From NCBI GenBank assembly GCA_028829895.1, contig CM054177.1, positions 76,872,663 through 76,936,662 of the forward strand: 64,000 nucleotides of DNA, written 5' to 3'. The position numbers and the translations under genes are program-made. The DNA is from Sinotaia quadrata. Its lineage: Eukaryota > Mollusca > Gastropoda > Architaenioglossa > Viviparidae. Shown piece by piece: positions 13,022 through 27,300 of this stretch. Under the pieces are notes generated by a model. That model did no database searches. It was given only the letters and a program-made list of their open reading frames with translations, and was not told where the DNA came from. The first letter of the stretch is position 1. Each line of letters starts with the position of its first letter.

Positions 13022-13191
13022 CAGGGTTTCTCAATCGGGATTCCACAAGAGGTCACTAGGTTCTCTGAGAAATCATGATTGTGAGAAAATTTAAGTATTA
13101 TAGAGTAATTTTTTAAGCTGGGGTTCCCTAAAAGTTAAAACCTGAAATTATTTCAAGGGTTCCTCCAGGGTCAAAAGATTGAGAAAGGCTG
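13022..13191. mobile_element. hAT-type MITE, copy 2
   Basis: Terminal inverted repeats CAGGGTTTCTCAATC (left) and the complement of CAGCCTTTCTCAATC (right) bound 170 bases. Flanks GCCTAGAG and GTATAGTG match at 5 of 8 positions, as expected for a decayed 8-bp duplication. CAGGG..CTCAA ends with 8-bp duplications are typical of hAT elements. It has no coding capacity. Confidence 0.72.
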
Positions 13192-16100
13192 GTATAGTGT
13201 ACATACCCCGATACAGTCAAAACTAATATGCTAATAAAATAAACAATGAACAAAATTAATTAGAAAACAGCTTTCAAATGTTCTTATGAGTAAATTATAT
13301 TAATACTTATAATAGGCACTTATAAATGAAAATTAACAGAAAAGATATAAGAAAATTCTAAATGAAATTTGCAAAAAACATGAAATGTGTATAAACCATA
13401 TGATTAAATGAAGCCAATCAAATAAGAGCAAATTGTTCAACAAGTCTGGAGAAGTCTTGTCAATTTGAAGACTTGCTTCATAGTTTAACATTTTGCCCTT
13501 TGACTAGTTTAAGGTATTTTATAATACTCTTATATTCTTAAATAATTTTAATTTACCTTAACTATTCCTTTAAAAATGTTTTAAAATTTAAATGACTTTT
13601 GGTAATTTTAAATTAAGCTGACATATAATCATTTATTAAATCAATGTACTTGTTGAATTTCTATTAGATGAAAGTAATAATACAATTTAGCATGCTACGC
13701 ATTATAATTTGGCACTATAAACTATGCCACAAGTGAGTGTGCTATGTTTCTAGTTTCAATAGGCCTACTTTGTATAAAACAAATTTAATCACTCAGATTA
13801 CTTTTAATATTTATATTTTTAAAGCTTTCATTTTTATGTTTTATGCACTCAAATTATGTATTGAAAGTATAGTGTTCTAAAATAGGGAAGTTTTATAATT
13901 TCTAAGCACTGACTGTATGGTGTATACACACTAATACAGTTGGTATACTTTCAAATCTAACAAATTGATTGCTCATACATAAATATTCACACAGATTAAC
14001 TATTTTACACACTAAAATCATACAAACAGATCTATATTCATAACATATTGTTCTGAAAACAGTCAAGCAAGCATTTATTTAGTGTTTTATGCATATGAAA
14101 TTTTCAGAAGAATTTTCGGTGGACATTTATATATTTTTCTCTCTCCTGAATTTACCTCACCTTTTATAAAACATTTTTAAAAAGAGATGGAATTCTAATC
14201 AGCGACATAAAATATTAATAAATTATAAAGTCATGTTGTTTACTCTGCATTTCCTTGCTTTTAATTATACATAATCTTTTCCTCCAGTTAAAAGATCCAG
14301 ACATTGTCTGACAGTCTCTACTCTAGATTTTTATGGCATTCATATGCACATAAGGAACAAGGATTATTTTATCAACAAGTATATTATGTCAGTATTTAGG
14401 ACCAAATGATTATCAAACGTGATTTGTGTGAATACATATTATATTAGCTGCTGGTTGTGTAAGATTCAGTCAGCACTAATAATTCAATCTGAGCATGTTC
14501 AAATCAAGAAATCATGCTCACAAAAAGTTGTCAATTAATGAATTATACTTTATTAATTATTAATCAGTTGTCTATAATTTTAGTAAATGCATACCCGTAA
14601 TAATTCTTTTTGCATGTAGAATAAATAATCATTGTCTAGAAGTATATATGAAATATTTAAATTTATTTTTAGACAAAATGAATCATTTAAACCCAGAATA
14701 AATTAATATGTCTATAAACCTCAAGAGCATCATAATTAATATAGAATTGATGTAAAATGATAAAAAGCAAACTAAAGCACATAAGTAACTTTAAAATGCT
14801 ATATTAAACTCAATAAATCATTGTTGGTGTACATGAGTAGGATTTTTTAATTTAACTTTGCTTTTCCAACTCGTAAATGATTTAACCTCAATTAATTAAA
14901 ATATCTGTCCTATTTTAATGACAGTAGTGACTGGCAGTATACTTGCTACAACTAGAATAAAATGATAATCTGGACAAAAATGAATACTATGCTATTGAAG
15001 AAACCTGGATGAATCGAATATTATCTCCAACTATCATTCCTACAATTATATTATATGGTTTGAAAGTTATGTTTTGGACGGAAGGCAAGGGGGTAAAAAG
15101 ACAAAACACATACCCCCATGAAAGGAGAACATTTTCAACAAATATGTCATATGATTAATGGTGATAATTAGTGAAGTAATTGAATTTTAGCACTGCAGAA
15201 ATCTACTTTTCAGTACTTTGTTCACATATTGAACATTAAACTAAATCATAAATGAGATCGTGGCTTCATTCTGTGTTTGAGGATTTTTATTCACATTTAA
15301 CTCATGATGATACAAAAATGAACAAACTGCAACAAAAACTATTTTAAAAAAAGATAATCAATAATATACAGTATATATATATACTTTTTTTTTAAAGAAT
15401 AATTTTTTCCTTAATTGTCAGCTTAGTGGCAAATATATATATTGTCATATAGTTGTGCAACTTTTTAATTGATAAAACTCATGCAAGTTTACTTACTTAA
15501 AAGTACTGAAAGCTATTTTTATGCTCAGCACTAAAATAAATCACCCAAACTGTTATCTAATTAAATACTACTGATTTTTTGTTGTCTGTTTGACGACAAT
15601 GTCTTGAAACTTAAAAGGGTTATTGATTATTATTATTATATATATCTTAATTTCTACAGTGAATGGTATGTTATTTACAAATGCTTTCTCAGTAGCCCAC
15701 ACATGATAAACAATGAGTTTTGTGTCTTGGGCATTTTACTAGCACCTACTGCTGGTGTTATGAAAGAAATACATATTACATTATTAATTGTAAATGTTCT
15801 CAATAATAGTACATGTATTAAACTACATGAAAAAATATTGTATGTATTTCATTAATTAAATGTTCTGCATGTATTTTATTAATTAAAATTTCTGCACATA
15901 TTTCATTAATTAAAATTTCTGAGGATATAAAAAAAAAATACCTTGAATCTTGTCACCAGACTATTCAGAATGACTCAATGAGTAGACAAACACAGAGCTG
16001 CATGTGAAACATCAAAAAAAACCCACGCAATCTCATCATAGACAGTTTATCATAAACTTTGGCATTGAAAACTTCATGCATGGGGCATGGAGAGGGAAGA

Positions 16101-18750
16101 GGGGGCGGGGGGAGAGAGAGAATGGGTATAAAACTATCTTGCTTTAATAGTAACTCCCATCAATATATAGCTAAAACTTTTATTCAACATTCAATTTAAA
16201 ATGAATAAATATAGTGCATTTGATACATATATATATATATATTTTTTTTAAGAATCAAGCCTGGAAAGGTTCAGAGCTTGGTGGTGATAGGGCAGGGTGA
16301 TATGAAAGGAAATAATGCCAATCATTTGAATTTAATAGATTAAATTACTAGTTCAAAGACTACTCACAAGTCACATACTCTTCCACACATTCTTTTGGTA
16401 TCAAAATTAATCAGATTTTAAATTCACTTATCTCAGACTCCTTAGGGTCAGCTATAAGTATAATAAAATAGTTTATCAATATCTTGTTAAAACACATTTA
16501 AACATCAAACATTGCCAATATGATCAAAAAACAACTCTGCTCACATACAAAAACATCCACTCAATCTGACAATCAAATTATTTACCAACATGAATGAAAA
16601 TGATCACATTCTGTAATTACAGAAGATAACTCTGCCGCTCTGTGTCAGCTGCCTTTGCCAAAGTGCAGTGTGTAAGTATCAAAGTCACGCTTGGCAACTT
16701 GAAATGAAAGACCTTTGGCTCATCTGTTTCATTTTTAGTTAAACCTGCCACAAATGTCCTTAAAGAATCTTTGAGCTAGTCAATGCTCTGGGTCTTCATG
16801 AGAATGGCGAAGTTTGGTGAAAGTTTAAACAGACATCAAAACGTGCTGAAGTGTTTGGAACAACACTCTCTAGTACACATATTTCTTATTTATAGTTTTA
16901 CAAGCTAAACTAATATTTAAATTTTAATGCTGGAAACTTTGTTCATAAATAAACAGCAAAACAGTCTGCCAGGACTGGCATCCTAAAATTTGATCTCTGA
17001 GTCATAATCACTCATATCTGCAATACCCATATTTGAACTGGTAGGTTTCCCACCCCCATCCCACTTCTAAGCCTGAACATGCATCAGAACTGTTGATACA
17101 TGCATCAGAACTGTTGAAGAACTTATGTTGGAGTTGAAGTTCAAACAAAATAAAATGCATTTCAACCATGTGTGCGATCCAACATTCCATTTTCACATCC
17201 AAATAATAGACAGTAACTACTTAGAGGGTATGGTTATAGTTTCTCTTGAGATAATATATACAATTGCATCTCTTCCATTTTAATGAAGTGAAATATTACA
17301 GTAGAATTACAAATTTGTTATTCAACATGGAGTCCCTCTAGTTTCTTCAGTTCAAAGCAAGGAAATAATTAATTAAATTATCTTTAATGTAATTTACAGA
17401 TAAAGTAATACAGCATTGTATATATAAAGCATCAACTGTCCTAAATGTTAATGACAAATAAATCTAGAATCATCTAAAAACTCTAAAATTTTCTATTAGC
17501 AAAGTTCATTTTACAGTTTATTACAAGTTACATACAACTTTACAAGTGTGAAGCATTAACCATTTCAGTGCTATCTCTTTCATGTATTTAACTTTATTTT
17601 TTTTAAAAATACATTCAGGGATGACTGATAACTGTTGTGTTAAATTCAAAGGGAGATTAATTTCTAACATTCTACTTTGGTTTTGAGCAGATAGTATTTA
17701 CTATTAACTATTATTGGTATGAAAACAAAGGGCTTGGAGTTCAAAATATTCAAAACAGTCTATTTTAATAATAAAGGGGTCAAAGGAACTGGAGAATATA
17801 ATAAAACTTTGCACAATAAAACTATTAAAAATGTAAATTAAATTATATTCAGATTATGACAGTTACAGTATACATTAAAAGACCAAGTTATACAGAATCT
17901 AGCTCAGTATGAAACAATCACAACTCTTAGTCTTACAATAATGAGTTAGTTTTAAGTATAGCAAACAGCTATTTTAATATAGCAACTGAGTTTACTTCTG
18001 TAAGACTTCCAATTTTACTAGTATTATAAACACAATCCCATAAATCTTGCAGAAGCCAAAGATTAAACTGGCAAAACATGACAAAAGCACAACACTGCAT
18101 GCATGAGTGCATCAGTGTCTCTTGTTGTGCATACAAAAAATTAAAAAAACTAAAAAAAAACTAACTTTTTTTTTTTTTGGGGGGGGGAGGGAGAGATTTC
18201 TATCTTGACTATTTAAACATCTGAATTGTCTTTGCCAAGTTGACATATCATGTATCTTCTATACATCAAGACAAGAACTTTGATTTTCATTCAACTGCAA
18301 ATTTCCACAAGTAGATAACATTTTAATTTTGCAAAGACATTTGAAAAAAAAACTTTTATAATTATATGGAATTTTTATAAGTAGAAATAATCACTTGGTC
18401 TTTAACCACATTATTCATGCTGTGAAGTGTCTTTTTGAAGAAAAAAATAAGTGAATAATACTAATAAATCTAATAAACTGAAACTTTACAATTAAAAAAA
18501 ATACAACCAATAATCTATAGTATTTTATTCCATAACAGAGGGATTATGATTAATTTTGCTCTATGCACTTTACCCATCTTGTAGCATACATATATACATG
18601 CTTAACTGACTGATAGTGATAGATGGTTATATATTTTCACAAAGAAATGTATCTAATATAGAAAACAGTGTCGGAGTGCCTCCATTTCACCTTGTGCAAA
18701 AATGGTATATAAATAAATGCACAGTACATTATGACCTGACTGTGCTCAGT
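13192..18750. other. Intergenic, no gene seen
   Basis: Long AT-rich spacer. It holds a 27-bp triplet at 15843-15921, a 22-bp duplication near 17078-17118, a T14G9 run at 18165-18187 and scattered AT microsatellites. The stretch 16620-16850 has more balanced composition but its frames are stop-ridden. Confidence 0.55.
15843..15921. repeat. 27-bp tandem repeat, 3 copies
   Basis: Three copies containing TATTTCATTAATTAAAAT and TTCTGCA, spaced 27 bases. Confidence 0.8.
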
Positions 18751-18754
18751 CTTT

Positions 18755-19290
18755 TATTTTTAACAGTCAATCCAGGATTCACTGCCCACTGTCAGCTTAC
18801 ATTTACTGTTAAACTGCCCCACTTATTATCTTACACTTACCATATTAATTATAAATATGTTCTCAAGCATTAACAATTTATGTTATTCTTTATACTGTTA
18901 GCTCACACTATATTCGCTAAAACTAGAAGTATTCATTTCCAAGCATCAAAAATGTGTAACTTTTTATAAGGTTAGTTACAATGACTGTATTCACTATAAG
19001 TATTTGTTTTCAAGCATTGACAATTTGCCTTACTCTTAATACTGTTAACTCATACTTACTATATTCACTATTATAACAATATAAGTATTAATTTCCAAGC
19101 ATTAACAATTTATGTAACTTTTTATACTGTTAACTCATACTTACTATATTCACTATTATAACAAGTATTAATTTCCAAGCATTAACAATTTATGTTACTT
19201 TTTATACTGTTAACTCATACTTGCCATATGCATTATTATAAGTATTCATTTTCAAACACTGACAATTTATGGTATATTTTGCAAACTGCA
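18755..19290. repeat. Degenerate minisatellite, unit about 77-85 bp, about 6 copies
   Basis: The word CAAGCATTAACAATTTATGT, with variants, recurs at 18864, 18940, 19011, 19096, 19176 and 19253, alternating with TACTGTTAACTCATACTTAC. It lies about 1.9 kb beyond the INTS6 stop codon. Confidence 0.85.
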
Positions 19291-20892
19291 ATATTTCTAG
19301 CAAACTGTAGTTTCTCATTAAGGAATACATTTTCTACCTTGCCTTATAAAAGAAACAAAAATAGAAAATGACAAATAGCAATAGATAGGAATGACTTCTG
19401 GATCATTATAGAAAAGGGCACCCTAATACAAAGTTTCAATGAAAGTATGTTATGCAATTGTGCTAGTTCTCTACACTCTATTATGAGACATCTGTGTAAA
19501 AGCTCTCATCTTTAACTTTAACTAAGATGATCATGCATGCAGTTTTAAATATACTATAGTATGTAATGCATAAATTATAATACTATACGAAGACACTAGG
19601 CTCAACTTGATTTTAAAAAAAATTATAAATCTGTTTCAATAACTGTTTTCCAAATAGTCTGGCCAAAGACTCAATCCAACTATAAGTGTATGGTAGCCAC
19701 TGGATTATAAATACATGAAATTCCAAAATTAGTTATATTCTTTATATCATTGTTCTGTTATTTTTAAACTGTGTGCCTTTCTTGTTTTTAGAAAAAACAA
19801 GAACTCAGTTGTTTTTCGTTAGAATAATATAAATGCCTAAAATTAGATTTTAAAATTGTTCTTTATAATTATTTTATTATTTCAATTTTTTTTTATACCT
19901 TTCTTGTTTACAGGAAAAAATACTCAACTCAACTGTTATTTTTTAGATTACAAAATAGTAGCTTGTAGTTGTACTAATTTTCTTTACAGAGTAATTCATA
20001 CTCATTTTTTAAAGAATAAAATAGAATAGCTTGTACTCATTACTTAACTTTTTTGAGCTTAGATTAGATTTTTTTTTTTAAATCTAAATGAGGTAAAAAT
20101 AAATAAATGGAAAGCAATACTGTTACTCAATCTCTTTCAAATAGTCACTTTGCACAAGAGAGAGAACTTACAGATTGTGATTACTTAAACAGCAAAACGC
20201 TTCTGGGCAACTTTGTGGAGTTTAGATTACTCTTGCAGAGTAAAACAGTGAATTCCTTAATGCTATTAATGCATTATTTGTGTGCACTTTATCTTTGGAT
20301 TTACAGGGACTAACTAAAGAAGGAAATGGCACTGATTTTTCTCCATCTCTGTATCTAAACAGAATCGCAAAGGAAGCTTAAAATCCTGAAGGAAACAAAC
20401 ACAAATTCTTGTGCTCATGATTCCCAGAAATTTAAATGGCACTGATGCAGTCTCAGACTTCCTATTTTTGATTTCTGTAACACAGAGAGAAGATTCTGAT
20501 AGTCACATCAGAGCACACATGAAGCAGGAAAGCTTTTGAGATTTTCCTTCAATGCTCCCATATAATACTGATTTTCCTATGTAGATTGAGAGAAAGATCG
20601 TTGTTTGATGATGCATCTAATACTATGCCCCTCTAGTGTAGGACTTTGTGTATATTAAAACCCAGATTAACAGCCCATTCTAAACTGGAGCCAATCATTC
20701 AAACACACAATACTTAAGATCTCCTCCAGAGATTAGAACATTGGTATTTTCAATCCCACGCCATGTTCACTCTCCATTGGATAATGGCCATCTGATATTT
20801 ATTTCTATTTGCACATCCCTTCATATGCCATTTCACTTGAACGTTGCATAAGCTTTCCACAGAATTGCCTTTCCTTGTGATCACAACAATAA

Positions 20893-20898
20893 TTTATT
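20893..20898 (-). promoter_or_regulatory. Candidate poly(A) signal of INTS6
   Basis: AATAAA on the - strand 237 bases past the stop. A second lies at 20798-20803. Either would give a 3' UTR of about 0.25-0.35 kb. Confidence 0.4.
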
Positions 20899-21134
20899 TC
20901 CATAATGAAGAATGATTTTATATATTTATGTGCACTACTTCAGCTCATCATCAAATTGAATACTATATCACACCACTGCCTTCCACAGAAACTCTTTTGG
21001 CACCCACCGTTTGATACACTTTGATCTGCACAAATCTGTAACAGACTTTAGTGCCTGGCTGATCTTTCCATTTAACTCTTCTGCTACTGTTTGAAGTTAG
21101 AACAGATAATCCAATGTTTTGTCACAATAACACT

Positions 21135-21337
21135 TCAACTGATTGAAGGTGATAATACCTTTGCCTGCCTGCTTTTGGTTTCTGCTCGGACAAGAGATTC
21201 CTCGAACTGCTTAAGAAGTGTGATGAGTGACTTTCGTTTGAACCTCATGGCCTCCCGAACGATATCTTTTACAAATGCACATCGTGTCTGCAGACTACCT
21301 TGGACAGTTCCCAAGTACTTGAACAGCATGTTGAAGT
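21135..21337 (-). CDS. INTS6: INTS6 coding exon 20 (last)
   Basis: Residues 890-956 and stop TGA. Reads FNMLFKYLGTVQGSLQTR, then a basic helix REAMRFKRKSLITLLKQFEE, matching the human C-terminus (HVQGSLQTRLIFLQNVIKEA). This is the INTS3-contacting domain in human work. Acceptor TTAATAG. Confidence 0.95.
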
Positions 21338-24300
21338 CTATTAAGGTAAGAAAATGGAAAGGGGAAAAAAAAGAGAAAAAATATATGTGAAGTGATGTAG
21401 ACAGACCTTAAATTTGCATGAGTAATAAACAATAATATTTTAGGCTATGAAAATAGTGGCTTTCATCTGCAAGAGGAATACTATTATAGTATTCCGTATT
21501 TAAAGTGTAGATGCACATTTAATATCATTTATATTGTTTTATTTTAAAGAAATACTATGCATTTCACCACTCAAAAAATAAACACAGGTAATCCTCCCTT
21601 AATGCATTTTCACTTAGTACACTTGTCTTATATTTATTAAAAAAGGGAGTTTTTATTGGACTGCCCCAATTCACATAGTGTGCTAATGATTGACGATTAC
21701 CTGATTATTAAGTGACTTCATGAATGCAGGAAACACAAACAAAGGTCAATCTTTCTAAGTAACTAAGAAAGCTCTATAATCTAAAACAAAGAAATTGTTC
21801 TGAAATATCTTTACAGTATACCATCTGTTATTTCATATTCAATTATTAATTTTGTAGATTTACAAGATGATATAGTCATATTCAATTACAGGACGATATA
21901 GTATTCGTGTATTCCAAGTTTGGCTTAGGGATTGCAGCAGCAACATGTCAGCCAGTAACACATATCCTCTAGGAATCCTAACTAGGCACATATCCACCAC
22001 CTCAACCGCCATATACACAAACATTTGTGCAGCTGACAATTTTCACTACAAGATATTGTGACACTGTTTAAAATTGCTGCTACAAAATAAAATCACCGTC
22101 ATTTTTTTAATCCCCACCACCATTACCACCAAATATTTTACTAGTTAACTTGGTGCAGCCTGAAAATCCAGTCATGCATTCGACAATCTCCAAAATTCAG
22201 AAGTTCAATCTACAATTTTAAATTCTGCTAAATTTGATGCTACGGAGTTATCTGCTAACCTTAGCACACATGAATTTAAGGTTACATAATTTAAAGCCTG
22301 TTTACTGAAAGCACGGCAATTTTACAAAGAACTGAGGGGAAAAATCAGTTTATTATATCAACGTCAACAAAGTGACAGCACAAGACTTTTATAGATCCAT
22401 GCATGTAGGCATATAATGATAATTATTTTATTTTTTTCGGTAAACAGTCTTTCAGTGTTCTATTAACTCACCATCTCTGTCACCAGAATATTACATGAAA
22501 CGAAAAAGCAGCAAATATCTATATTCTCTTATAATTATATAGTATCCAACATCATATATACATTCTCTGCTTATTTCTCTTGAATGGCTAGAAGTGAATA
22601 CTCATTTTTACATCAAGTATTAGCATTTGTATTCAAATATATTGTTTCATTTATAACACTTTTGCTTTGCACTGTAGTTTTCAATTAAGGAAGTACTCAT
22701 TAAGTGAGGATTACCTGTAGATAATATGATCTTGACAGTTACTTAACTGCTGTATGTATGCACACATATCGAGTTATTATAGCATTAAATTGTGAGGGAA
22801 TACAGTATCAAAATGCTATAGTGAAAATTTAATTAAGACTATACATATATTCAATGAAGCATTATTATTAATAATCTTAAAATAAAGTGATCAGACGTAG
22901 TAAAGAATACTAAAGCATAGTAACAGACCTCTTATCTAGAATAAAAAATACATTAACAAACCAGTAAAACTCTATGCTGTTAGACAAAGATGATCAGAAA
23001 AAGATACTTTCTCAGAAAAACAATGTGAAAATCTGAACATTGTGCATAAAATAGTTATTTAAAATCAGCAAGAACTTCCACCAAACAATAATTCTCTTAT
23101 TTCTACTAATACTAAGAACACCAACAGGATTTTTCACCTTCCCCATGTAAAAAAGATATTTCCATATCTATTGTTGAGTCAAGAAAAGTTATATAAGTCG
23201 TATATTATCAATGGTCTCCAAACCATTCTAAACATTTCAATAATATATTTAAAAAAATTTTTTTTGGTAGCAGAGTAAAAATTTGATAGAAATTAGTGCA
23301 ATGTTTAAAGCTAAATTTACTCCTAACCTTAGAAGTGGCAAGATTAGTTCATTTGCATGTATTAAGGTTTATAATCACAGCATAAATTATGAACATGCTA
23401 CATGTACACATGGTCAGAGTTGATTTGAAGACAACACACACAATATGAAGTACATAAAACAGAAATGAAAATAAATCTGGAAAATCCAGAATATCTTGGG
23501 AGTATTCACCTTTTCTAGATAAGAGGTCTGTTCTTGTATTTATTTCAAGAAAAAAAATTAAAATAAAAATTCAATATCTCAACAAGATACTTAAAAATAA
23601 AATAGCTCTATCAAAATTGGTCAGCTGAGTATGCTGAAATAGTAATGTCCTTTTAGACAATGGGTGTTTAATTTTCTCCATTCTGACTAGGACCTTTCCA
23701 CAACAGAAACTGTCAATATATCAATATATAAATTATAATTTATCATTACTGTCTTTAGCAATGGATATCCACAATGAATATGATGCTATGGTGATAAAAG
23801 TTACACAGTTCTTATAACACTAACATAAACCTTGAGAAAAAGAAAATGAAACATATAACATGTGAAAAATATATATGCTACTCAGAGTCTTTGGTGGTCT
23901 TGAGAAACAAGAGCATTTTACAAATATCCTCAAATACTTCTTTAATAAAAAGCATTTTTAATCCTCCTTATTCCTCTTTATGAGCATGAAAAAAGAATGA
24001 CAGAATAATAAAGTGAGTGCATGCTTATAGGAGAGCGTACTTGGATGCTGGCATGGATACATATACATGTTTGTGAATTAAGTTTAAAACACAACACAAA
24101 TTCCTTACCTCTTCCAGGTTTCTTGACTTCCTTGCATATCTTTATCCGCAAACGGGAATTGAAATTCCAAATCTCCAAATGTTTCAAGTTGTTATTTTTA
24201 TTGTTGATTGCACTACTGAAGTTGCTGCCTGCTTTGCTGCTAATACTCAGCTCTTCAGTGAAAGAAGAGTTGTTCATGTAGCAAGAGTTTGTCTCAAGAT

Positions 24301-27300
24301 CGTCCACAACTCCATCTTTGTCCAGGTGGTTGTGATTAGCTGCTATGTGATTTGTCACAGCCGCTGCCGCACTATGTCTATTGTTTATCACAGGGGGAGG
24401 TGTTGACGTGGTTGGATATGATAAAGATGGCAATGATGCTAATGATGATGTGACTGATAAAAATGAAGATGATAAACTGTCACAAGAGTCTTCTGATGTA
24501 TCCGTTTCACTGGTCTCCGTGTCTTCTTCGATGACAATGGCAAGGGAACCCTCATCTAGAATAAAAAAGGAAAATGGAGTAAATGCAGTGAGAAAAATAA
24601 AAAATAAATCTCAGCATTTGCTTTTCATGACCCATAGGAGCAAAAAACCCTGTCCACCTTATGTCAAGAAATTCTAATAAGAAAAAGGTGCATGGTGGGG
24701 CAGAGGAGTGTAAACCCATTTACAGAAAGCTTAAGGATTTGCTGCGGCATTATTGATTTAAAACTGCTGCTAAAATTAAATGCACACACATTTTTTAGAC
24801 TTGGTTACAACTGGAAAAAAGAATGGGTGGGAATGGTGTTTAAATTTCTTCAGATTTTTTGGCATTTTTTACTGCTGATATAATTAAATGCGTAAAAGCA
24901 GTATTAGGACTTGGTCACAATTGCACAATCCTATGAGTGTATTTCATATAAATAACACATTTTTAAACAATGGAGAAACATAAAGCACTCTATCTACTTT
25001 GTCTTGTTGCCTGGTTAGAAAACTGTTTTCTTGATAGCATTAGCCTCAGAATGCAGAATCAGTTAAATCTGTGCTTCGTCTGAAAATTCAAACATATTTT
25101 TTAATATGTTAACTAATAAAATTATTATTTTTTAAAGTTAAAATAAACTTCCCACCCAAGCAATAAGTTTATATCTTCCTTTACCTGTTAGCTGATCCAG
25201 TCAGAGCCCTTAAAATATATCAACAATTGTCCCACAGGTCTTCTATCTCCATCCTTTTATTTTTATTTTTTTAAAGAATCACTTGCAGTGAAACATTCTG
25301 TTCTTAGTTTAAACAGATTATTGGGAATATTTATAAGCATGCTCAGTGCAATTGCTTACATTACCTATATACATTAACAATACTGGTCTTACAACATTAA
25401 ATATAGACATTAAACCACTTACTACATTACCAGCATAATTTAGTGGACACTAGAAAATTATTGAAGCCTGTCTAATCTTCACTAATTAGACCAGCAAAGC
25501 ATTCCGGGCTAAAATGACACTGTCTACTATAGAAAAAAAAAATTTGTTTCTGATTCATTGTTAGGTTAGGACTGTATTGACATTCAATGTACGTACTCAA
25601 CATGGCTGACTTGAAGACTACACAAGAAATTGATTTTCTTATTTGAAATGATTCAACAAATTCCATCAGTGTGCTCTCCACTTTCGTAAATAAGTGTTTT
25701 CATATAAGTAAGAGCAACATTAAAGATGCACATATCAGATTCTGATTCATATGAACTCAGACATATTAATTATCATTAAAGACAATGAATGTTTATTTCA
25801 GTGGCAAAAATTCATGTTTTCAATATTTTATTTTGTAAACATATGATTTTTTCCAAACATATATGACAGAAGAATAAAGCAAAATTTCTATTGACCAATA
25901 CTACACACCTTCTGACATGTATGACAGGCTATCCTCATCTGACATGGATCGGGCAGGAGAAGGTGGTGGTGAATGGACTGGTGATGCAAGCACATGATAT
26001 GGAACATCCCGTGGTAATGGTCCTGAATCAGAACGCTCTTTTAAAAGCTTCATTGAAATGTACAAGTTTATATAGTGAAACTTACTAAGTAGCGACTTCA
26101 TTAACTTGATACTGACAAAAATTTGAGAATGTAACTATATGAAATGTTTGTAAAAGGTTTGAAGTGCAAATATTATATTCATAAGTTTATAATTAAAATA
26201 TCTCATTTAAATTTTACTTTTTTTTTTTACTTAGGATGCGATATTTAGAATGTCCCACCCACCACCCACATGAAGAAAAATCATTAACCTTTAGCAAACT
26301 GAATTAATTTTCAAACTGTGTTTTCCCCCCTTTTAAATGTTTTGTTCCTTTTATATGTTATCTAATATCTGAATAAGTATGCAAAATTTTTCATAGTTTT
26401 ACAAACTGAACCGATCCATATGAATGTAGCCAATTTTCTTTTTTTAATTAAAATTTTCTTTAATAATAAAAAAAAGTAATAATAGGCATGGTGGACGAGA
26501 TGTTACGGTTGGTTTTTCTTTCCCAGTCTTTACACTTTTGTTGGATAATGTAATTCATACATAGAGAGATGTCACGAATGAATGTGTATGATTAGAAAGT
26601 GATTTTGTGCCAAAATAAGATAACCGTAATATTCAAAGTTTGAATTTTGTTATGTTGAATCACAGAGTACTACTGCTGACAGTGTGGGGAAACTGTGAAT
26701 CATAAAATTATCATACTATGAACAAAGTTTTTAAGTGAGAGGCTAAATATTTTGTTTATCAACTTCAAAACAAGAGGAAATGATAAAATATTCACAGCAA
26801 AAGCTTTTAGTTTTTCTTTTCATGTTATGAGCAAATCTGAGCTGCAAGAGTGAAGAGATCTTTCATTCTTTTACCCCATATAATCTATTTTAATTCTGTT
26901 CTGAAAGAAAGAAACACATCTAGCTTAAACAAATATTATTTTTAAATTTTAAATTAAAATATAAAGTAAAAAATTTTTTTAACAAAAGTTTTTGAATCCA
27001 TAAGTATGTACTTTGAATGATTTTTCCATGAAATGCTGATTAACTCTACAAAGAATTAACAAAAGTCACTAAGTAATTAAGAAATTAAAAATCTCTATCT
27101 CAAGAGAATATTTCACAAATATGAGATCTAAAAGTGGCAAGCCTTCCTCACTGTAGGTCAAGCTTGTCCAAGGATGGTAGCTAGAAACAGGTACTTACCT
27201 TACTTTGGTGCTTTAAAGCATAGTTCTTTATTCTATATTTCCAATCATAGTTCAGGAAAACATATTTGTAAGGAAACCATATCGAGGGGTTTTGATGTCA

